Source: CAZPCZ01 sp964585225 (GTDB lineage: Bacteria; Patescibacteriota; Patescibacteriia; JACPHY01). Taken from it: a stretch of DNA of 15,841 nt. Under the pieces are notes generated by a model that worked only from the letters and a program-made list of their open reading frames with translations, searched no databases and had not been told where the DNA came from. The stretch spans positions 1 to 15,841 of the forward strand of contig CAZPCZ010000029.1 in the NCBI GenBank assembly GCA_964585225.1, written 5' to 3'. Positions 12,938 to 15,841 of this stretch are shown here, one piece after another. The number at the start of each line of letters is the position of its first letter. The stretch's first letter is position 1. The translations under genes were made by a program, and so were the position numbers.

Positions 12938-13633
12938 ATGCCCCACCCTCTCCAATCCACCCTCGACCTCCTCCACCAGATCGTTGACCGACTCCCACCG
13001 AGGTTCCCGCGTGAGCTCGGGCGGTACATGATGATGCGCCTCGGGGAACTCGAGCGCGACCAGAGCGTGTCGCGCGACGCGCTCGACCGCGTCGTCTCAG
13101 AATTCGGCAAGTATACATGGCACGAGCGCCGCGCGTGGGAGGAAGTGTACGAGCGCAATGCGAAAGCGGATGAGGAGCGCCGCTTCCTCGAGTTGCTCCC
13201 CGCGGCGGTTCGAGAACGAGTCATGGGTGACACAAACAATTTCTCCCCCTCTTTCAGAGGGGGAGCGAGTGGGGGTGCGGGGGCGATCGTCCGCCTCCCC
13301 GCCTTCGAGCGGTACGCTCCCGAAGATCGCCTCATCATCGAGGAGGCGCTGCTCCGCGCACGGCGCGAGGCCGGAGACCGACTCGGGGCGCGACTCCTCG
13401 CCGGTGAGCTACCCGAATACGAGGAGGTCGCACTCCGCTGGAAGCGAGAACGGTTGAACATCGAGGAGCAGCTCCTGAAGCTCCAGAAAATCGCGCGAGC
13501 AAAGCCACCGCTCGCACGCGAGATCCAAAACGTCATCCAGGACTACGAACTTGGCTTCTCCGGTTGGACCGGCCGCGAGCCAACGCTCGAGGAACTCCGC
13601 GGCGTCGTTGCGGACTACGTGAATCGTGGGTGA
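12938..13633 (+). CDS. Unknown protein with a repeat-encoded insert
   Basis: I do not recognise this 231-aa protein. It is soluble, charged and mainly helical: LDLLHQIVDRLPPRFPRELG near the start, WHERRAWEEVYERNAKADEE around 60-80, then a long helix pair ending ERLNIEEQLLKLQKIARAKP, and a C-terminal TLEELRGVVADYVNRG. Between residues about 100 and 116 the chain breaks into low-complexity NFSPSFRGGASGGAGA, encoded by a second copy of the 38-bp hairpin element found in alr. Removing it would join two charged helical parts. The gene stands alone on the plus strand between a repeat and a strong terminator. Translation starts at ATG right after the repeat without a Shine-Dalgarno sequence. Confidence 0.82.
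   Translation: MPHPLQSTLDLLHQIVDRLPPRFPRELGRYMMMRLGELERDQSVSRDALDRVVSEFGKYTWHERRAWEEVYERNAKADEERRFLELLPAAVRERVMGDTNNFSPSFRGGASGGAGAIVRLPAFERYAPEDRLIIEEALLRARREAGDRLGARLLAGELPEYEEVALRWKRERLNIEEQLLKLQKIARAKPPLAREIQNVIQDYELGFSGWTGREPTLEELRGVVADYVNRG
13241..13278 (-). repeat. 38-bp hairpin element, copy 2 (inside the 231-aa gene)
   Basis: Read on the minus strand, it matches 2644-2681 at 35 of 38 positions. The 10-bp stem CTCCCCCTCT/AGAGGGGGAG is perfect. It is translated in the orientation opposite to the alr copy, giving FSPSFRGGASGG rather than TPSRSPSARGGG. Confidence 0.9.
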
Positions 13634-13640
13634 AAAGGAA

Positions 13641-13670
13641 GAGACCCCCCGATGTCCATCGGGGGGTCTC
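13641..13670. terminator. Bidirectional terminator
   Basis: GAGACCCCCCGAT and ATCGGGGGGTCTC form a perfect 13-bp stem with loop GTCC. On the minus strand TTCCTTTT follows, which suits termination of the 99-aa gene. On the plus strand it lies 8 nt after the 231-aa gene's stop. Confidence 0.88.
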
Positions 13671-13690
13671 GAAGTTGGTGTCGTATCCTT

Positions 13691-13990
13691 TCAGCCCCGC
13701 CGCATCGCGGCGAAGCGTTCGATCGCTCGCTCGATGCGAGCGCCGAGTTGGGCGTTGGCCGCGGTGTTCGCGCAGATCGCTTCGGTGAGCGCTCGCAGCG
13801 ATTCGAGTTCGAGCGTTCGTGCGGCCGCTGCGCTGATCCTCCGTGACGCCGCGTCGATGCTCGTCTCGATGCGCTGCGCCTGCACGAGGAGCTGTCGGAC
13901 GACCGCGAGGGTCTCGAGCGTTGCGAGGAGCCGTCGTTCGGCTACGCGCCCACGCCGTAGCCGGCGTTTCGGTGCCTTCCTTTTGGGCAT
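13691..13990 (-). CDS. Small basic helical protein
   Basis: I do not recognise this 99-aa protein. It starts with a very basic stretch (MPKRKAPKRRLRRGRVAERR), then runs as continuous amphipathic helix with coiled-coil character (LLATLETLAVVRQLLVQAQR, later LGARIERAIERFAAM). The start at 13990 is preceded by AAGGAGGC with 3 nt spacing; a longer in-frame reading upstream is not supported. A consensus promoter about 70 nt upstream and a strong terminator downstream make it a well-expressed single-gene unit. The basic N-terminus suggests nucleic-acid or ribosome binding, but this is inference from composition only. Confidence 0.8.
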   Translation of the reverse strand: MPKRKAPKRRLRRGRVAERRLLATLETLAVVRQLLVQAQRIETSIDAASRRISAAAARTLELESLRALTEAICANTAANAQLGARIERAIERFAAMRRG

Positions 13991-14058
13991 GGGGCCTCCT
14001 TGTTCTTGGCCTGTCCGGTGAATGGACGTCCAATTGCAGCGTAGAGCCACAACGGGTC

Positions 14059-14087
14059 ATCGTACACTACTCCCGCGTGGGTGTCAA
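14059..14087 (-). promoter_or_regulatory. Consensus promoter of the 99-aa gene
   Basis: TTGACA (14082-14087), 17 nt, TACGAT (14059-14064) on the minus strand. The -35 is perfect and overlaps the stop codon region of the transporter remnant. Transcription would begin near 14052, about 60 nt before the ATG. Confidence 0.8.
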
Positions 14088-14320
14088 TGATTTGAAACGT
14101 GATTGTTGACGCCGCGCGCAGCACTCACGCGAAACACAGACATCTGTACGATTATGGCAACGGTCTGGATGATCCCCATGGTCATGAAGAGCGGCGTGAA
14201 TCCCGCCGAGGCAACAATGGCGCCGCCGATGAGCGCGGTGGCTGAGAGCGGCCCGAGCAATCCTTCGCCGGTGTACCACACGTAACTCCCAATCAGGAGC
14301 GTGCGGACGTAGGCGTTCAT
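14084..14320 (-). pseudogene. Remnant of a major facilitator-type transporter
   Basis: The 78-aa reading frame starts MNAYVRTLLIGSYVWYTGEG followed by LLGPLSA, like the first helix of major facilitator family transporters. It then jumps to ALIGGAIVASAGFTPLFMTM and GIIQTVAIIVQ, like the last helices of such proteins. About ten membrane helices are missing, with no frameshift, so a large internal deletion is the simplest reading. It could instead be a real small two- to three-helix membrane protein. No Shine-Dalgarno sequence is visible. The promoter of the next gene lies in its 3' end. Confidence 0.5.
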
Positions 14321-14340
14321 ACATCCCGGGTAACGAGCCC

Positions 14341-14487
14341 CTACGAAATATCGATTCGCTCCGTATACCATCGGATCACAAAGTACGCCGTGCCCGCAAG
14401 CATCGCGATCACTACCCACACGAGCATGCGACGCATCGCACGTCGCGGTGGTGGTGTGAGGATGGTTGGCGAAGGACGCTGGTCCAT
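14341..14487 (-). CDS. 48-aa single-pass membrane peptide
   Basis: A short frame starts MDQRPSPTILTPPPRRAMRR, continues with MLVWVVIAMLAGTAYFVIRW and ends YTERIDIS. Residues 21-39 form one clean membrane helix preceded by a proline- and arginine-rich cytosolic end (positive-inside orientation). The ATG lies within the last 76 nt of the upstream gene, and the stop is 20 nt before the transporter remnant. There is no clear Shine-Dalgarno sequence. Function unknown; small size limits certainty that it is expressed. Confidence 0.5.
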   Translation of the reverse strand: MDQRPSPTILTPPPRRAMRRMLVWVVIAMLAGTAYFVIRWYTERIDIS

Positions 14488-15071
14488 AGGTCACTCAGAA
14501 CATTGGAGACTTGAATCGTGTCAATGGAATCTTCTGGTATCGCATCCAAATCAAGTCTGCCAAAAAGGTGACTTTCCTCGGGTAGATCTCGAACGTCTGT
14601 ACTTTCGATGCAGTAGGAGATGCCCTTCAATGCGAGCCCATGCTGGTTGTGGTCAAGGAGATTCTCCTTTCTCCTCGCGATGCCAAAACCCGGATCGCTG
14701 ATGATAAAAATGCGCTTGAGTCCCGTGCGTTTGTCTTCATGTCGCTTGCTTGGCAAATCAATGCTCCCCGGTCCTATGCTCAGAAAAATCTCTCGGTCGG
14801 CTCGTTGTGAACATTTACTCAAAATAGTACTCACATCTTCGCTCGCAAATGGAAAATCTAAATCTAGGACGGCTATCTCCGCGCTCTCCCTGCCGTCCCA
14901 GATGTGATAAAAACCGACGTCATAAAATCCATCATCTCTCCTCTCGATCTTAAAAATACTTTTCGCCTCTTCACTTCTCAGATGCGCAGAGAGAATGTTC
15001 TCTGCTTTTAAACGAAGCATGGCCATCTCCTCTGGAGGGGCAGTCGGACGTTGCTCAACTGGTTGCTCCAT
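14412..15071 (-). CDS. Low-GC orphan protein
   Basis: I do not recognise this 219-aa protein. It has a helical N-terminus (MAMLRLKAENILSAHLRSEE), then alternating strands and helices (FKIERRDDGFYDVGFYHIWD, SAEIAVLDLDFPFASEDVST, REIFLSIGPGSIDLPSKR, RIFIISDPGFGIARRKEN). No membrane segment. Two 60-base samples give 40-43% G+C, against over 60% for its neighbours, so it was probably acquired recently. I start at ATG 15071; an upstream in-frame alternative at 15095 lacks a ribosome site too. The C-terminal 25 residues overlap the 48-aa peptide frame and look unstructured (SSHHHRDVRCVACSCG). It lies beside tRNA-Ser, a common insertion place. Confidence 0.7.
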   Translation of the reverse strand: MEQPVEQRPTAPPEEMAMLRLKAENILSAHLRSEEAKSIFKIERRDDGFYDVGFYHIWDGRESAEIAVLDLDFPFASEDVSTILSKCSQRADREIFLSIGPGSIDLPSKRHEDKRTGLKRIFIISDPGFGIARRKENLLDHNQHGLALKGISYCIESTDVRDLPEESHLFGRLDLDAIPEDSIDTIQVSNVLSDLWTSVLRQPSSHHHRDVRCVACSCG

Positions 15072-15122
15072 AGATTCCCCCGAGCTAGCGCGCACGCCAT
15101 TTCTGATGCGGTAGTTTCAATC

Positions 15123-15142
15123 TATGGAGGGGGAGGGATTCG
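15123..15142 (-). repeat. Second copy of the tRNA-Ser 3' end
   Basis: The stretch matches 15403-15422 (acceptor 3' strand, T-stem and part of the T-loop of tRNA-Ser) at 19 of 20 positions, then diverges. It could be an attachment-site duplication or a broken second tRNA gene. The spacer 15143-15404 holds no gene; it contains low-complexity C/G-rich words (TCGGTCGCTTCCGCTCCCTC, then CGGTTTCGCTCGCC) and the inverted repeat below. Confidence 0.65.
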
Positions 15143-15264
15143 GCCTCGGCTCTCGGTCGCTTCCGCTCCCTCGGCCTGGCCACGCCCTCGCGGTTTCGCT
15201 CGCCCGCACGCTCGTGAAACAACGCTCCGGGCTTCGAATCCCCACGCGAGCAAAGTGACGCCGC

Positions 15265-15358
15265 AGCGTCATCCTGAGCGAAACGCATTGGAGCGAAGGA
15301 CCTCACACCATACACAAGGGGATCCTTCGTCGCCTCGCGCTCCTCTGGACGACACTAC
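15265..15358. repeat. REP-like imperfect inverted repeat
   Basis: The left arm runs from CGTCATCCTGAGCGAAAC to GAGCGAAGGACCTC; the right arm runs from GGGGATCCTTCGTCGCCTC to CTCCTCTGGACGACAC, its imperfect complement. Motifs of the form GTCATCCTGAGCG with CGAAGGATC are a widespread class of bacterial intergenic repeats, as I recall them. It lies between the tRNA-Ser gene and its partial copy. Confidence 0.65.
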
Positions 15359-15404
15359 GTGTCGGTTTGCTCGCTCCCCTCCTACACTCCATTTCATTTC
15401 GCTA

Positions 15405-15491
15405 CGGAGGGGGAGGGATTCGAACCCTCGATACCTTTGCAGGTATACAGGTTTTCGAGACCTGCTCCTTCAACCGCTCGGACACCCCTCC
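15405..15491 (-). tRNA. tRNA-Ser (anticodon CGA), CCA not encoded
   Basis: An 87-nt class II tRNA. Acceptor GGAGGGG pairs with CCCCTCC, with discriminator G. The anticodon arm is CAGGT-CTCGAAA-ACCTG, giving CGA (decoding UCG). A long variable arm, built around TATACCTGCAAAGGTATC, is typical of tRNA-Ser. The T-arm is GAGGG-TTCGAAT-CCCTC. It lies 10 nt after the STAS-like gene and is probably co-transcribed with it. Confidence 0.95.
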
Positions 15492-15501
15492 ACGCTTCTA
15501 C

Positions 15502-15792
15502 TCATTCTTCGATCTCCACGGTCGGATCCACCGCGCGAAGCATCTTCGCGACGTCGGTACCGACAGATCGCCACTCGACGGTCCGTCCCGCCGCGCGCCA
15601 CCGACGTACGGCGTCGAGGAGCTCCGCGGCAGCAGTGCGCGAGATGAACGTGAGGTGCACGGCGTCGAGTAGGACCGCCCCATTCGCCACTTCCGCGTCG
15701 CGCAAGAGTTCTCGAACGCGATCGCGCGCGGCGAGCGTCGAACCACGCACGCCAAGGTGCACGCACACCGGATCACCCTTCGACATACGCAT
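15502..15792 (-). CDS. STAS-like domain protein
   Basis: The protein of 96 aa has the single-domain STAS layout: GAVLLDAVHLTFISRTAAAE (strand, loop and the helix that in anti-sigma antagonists carries the phospho-Ser), LLDAVRRWRAAGRTVEW, and SVGTDVAKMLRAVDPTVEI. S-R-T after FI occupies the place of the D-S-S/T switch, as in STAS-like DUF4325 proteins. I start at ATG 15792; ATG 15786 or TTG 15828 are alternatives. The start overlaps the end of the preceding gene, pointing to translational coupling. By family, it would act as a regulatory partner of a kinase or anti-sigma-like ATPase; the partner is not identifiable here. Confidence 0.65.
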   Translation of the reverse strand: MRMSKGDPVCVHLGVRGSTLAARDRVRELLRDAEVANGAVLLDAVHLTFISRTAAAELLDAVRRWRAAGRTVEWRSVGTDVAKMLRAVDPTVEIEE

Positions 15793-15841
15793 AGAGATCA
15801 ACCGCGCGCAGTGGCAGCGGCGCCTCAATCGCGGCGACGGT
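15773..15841 (-). CDS. C-terminal end of an upstream gene (partial)
   Basis: The last 22 codons of a gene that enters from the right edge: TVAAIEAPLPLRAVDLYAYV, then EG and stop TGA. It overlaps the start of the STAS-like gene by 14-20 nt. Given that coupling, an ATP-binding anti-sigma or sensor protein would fit, but the fragment is too short to show it. Confidence 0.55.
   Translation of the reverse strand, partial: TVAAIEAPLPLRAVDLYAYVEG

Noticed and set aside
13991..14050. N-terminal extension of the 99-aa protein to 14050
   Set aside because: The internal ATG at 13990 has a strong AAGGAGGC site, and the extension would begin at the predicted transcription start.
15123..15215. A second complete tRNA-Ser
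   Set aside because: Only the acceptor 3' strand and part of the T-arm match; no anticodon arm or 5' strand follows.
15051..15647. A 198-residue plus-strand frame over the tRNA-Ser region
   Set aside because: It contains the RRGRDSNPR-type peptide that results from translating the complement of a tRNA T-arm; it is an artefact.

Overview
This is a GC-rich window (roughly 60-65% G+C by eye) with tightly packed genes of bacterial housekeeping type. A Patescibacteria (CPR) genome is my best guess. It rests on a short four-S1-domain ribosomal-protein-S1-like gene, a PilB-type ATPase, a DUF3006 gene in front of a membrane protein, and several small lineage-restricted proteins. No rRNA or universal marker is present to fix the phylum.

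Layout: 1-861 carries three minus-strand genes (start of a membrane protein, DUF3006 protein, Hsp20), followed by tRNA-Glu. 1109-5684 is a plus-strand run tsaD-alr-tsaE-unknown-HD, in which alr, tsaE, the unknown gene and the HD gene are joined by stop/start overlaps. It makes two of the t6A tRNA-modification proteins and alanine racemase. 5702-5729 is a shared terminator. 5730-12677 is all minus strand: a small unknown gene, a DksA/TraR zinc-finger gene, a PilB/GspE ATPase, a multi-pass membrane protein, ftsH and an S1-domain gene. 12938-13633 is one unknown plus-strand gene. 13691-15841 returns to the minus strand with a 99-aa helical protein, an apparent transporter remnant, a 48-aa membrane peptide, a low-GC orphan gene, tRNA-Ser, a STAS-like gene and the tail of the gene before it.

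The most striking signal is repetitive DNA that has spread through both spacers and reading frames. Two classes recur. The first is arrays with a 7-nt (sometimes 8-nt) period, often arranged as long inverted repeats; several fill a spacer completely from stop codon to start codon. The second is C/G-rich hairpin elements. Both classes sit in frame inside conserved genes (tsaD, alr, tsaE, the S1 gene) and inside an unknown gene, adding peptide segments between conserved motifs. One 38-bp element occurs in alr and, inverted, in the unknown gene at 12938, with 35 of 38 bases identical. This resembles the Rickettsia palindromic elements and cyanobacterial heptamer repeats in behaviour, not in sequence.

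Four minus-strand promoters share one form, TTGNCN-17 nt-TACGNT. The S1 gene has a strongly foldable leader. tRNA-Glu has C instead of the near-universal U at position 33.
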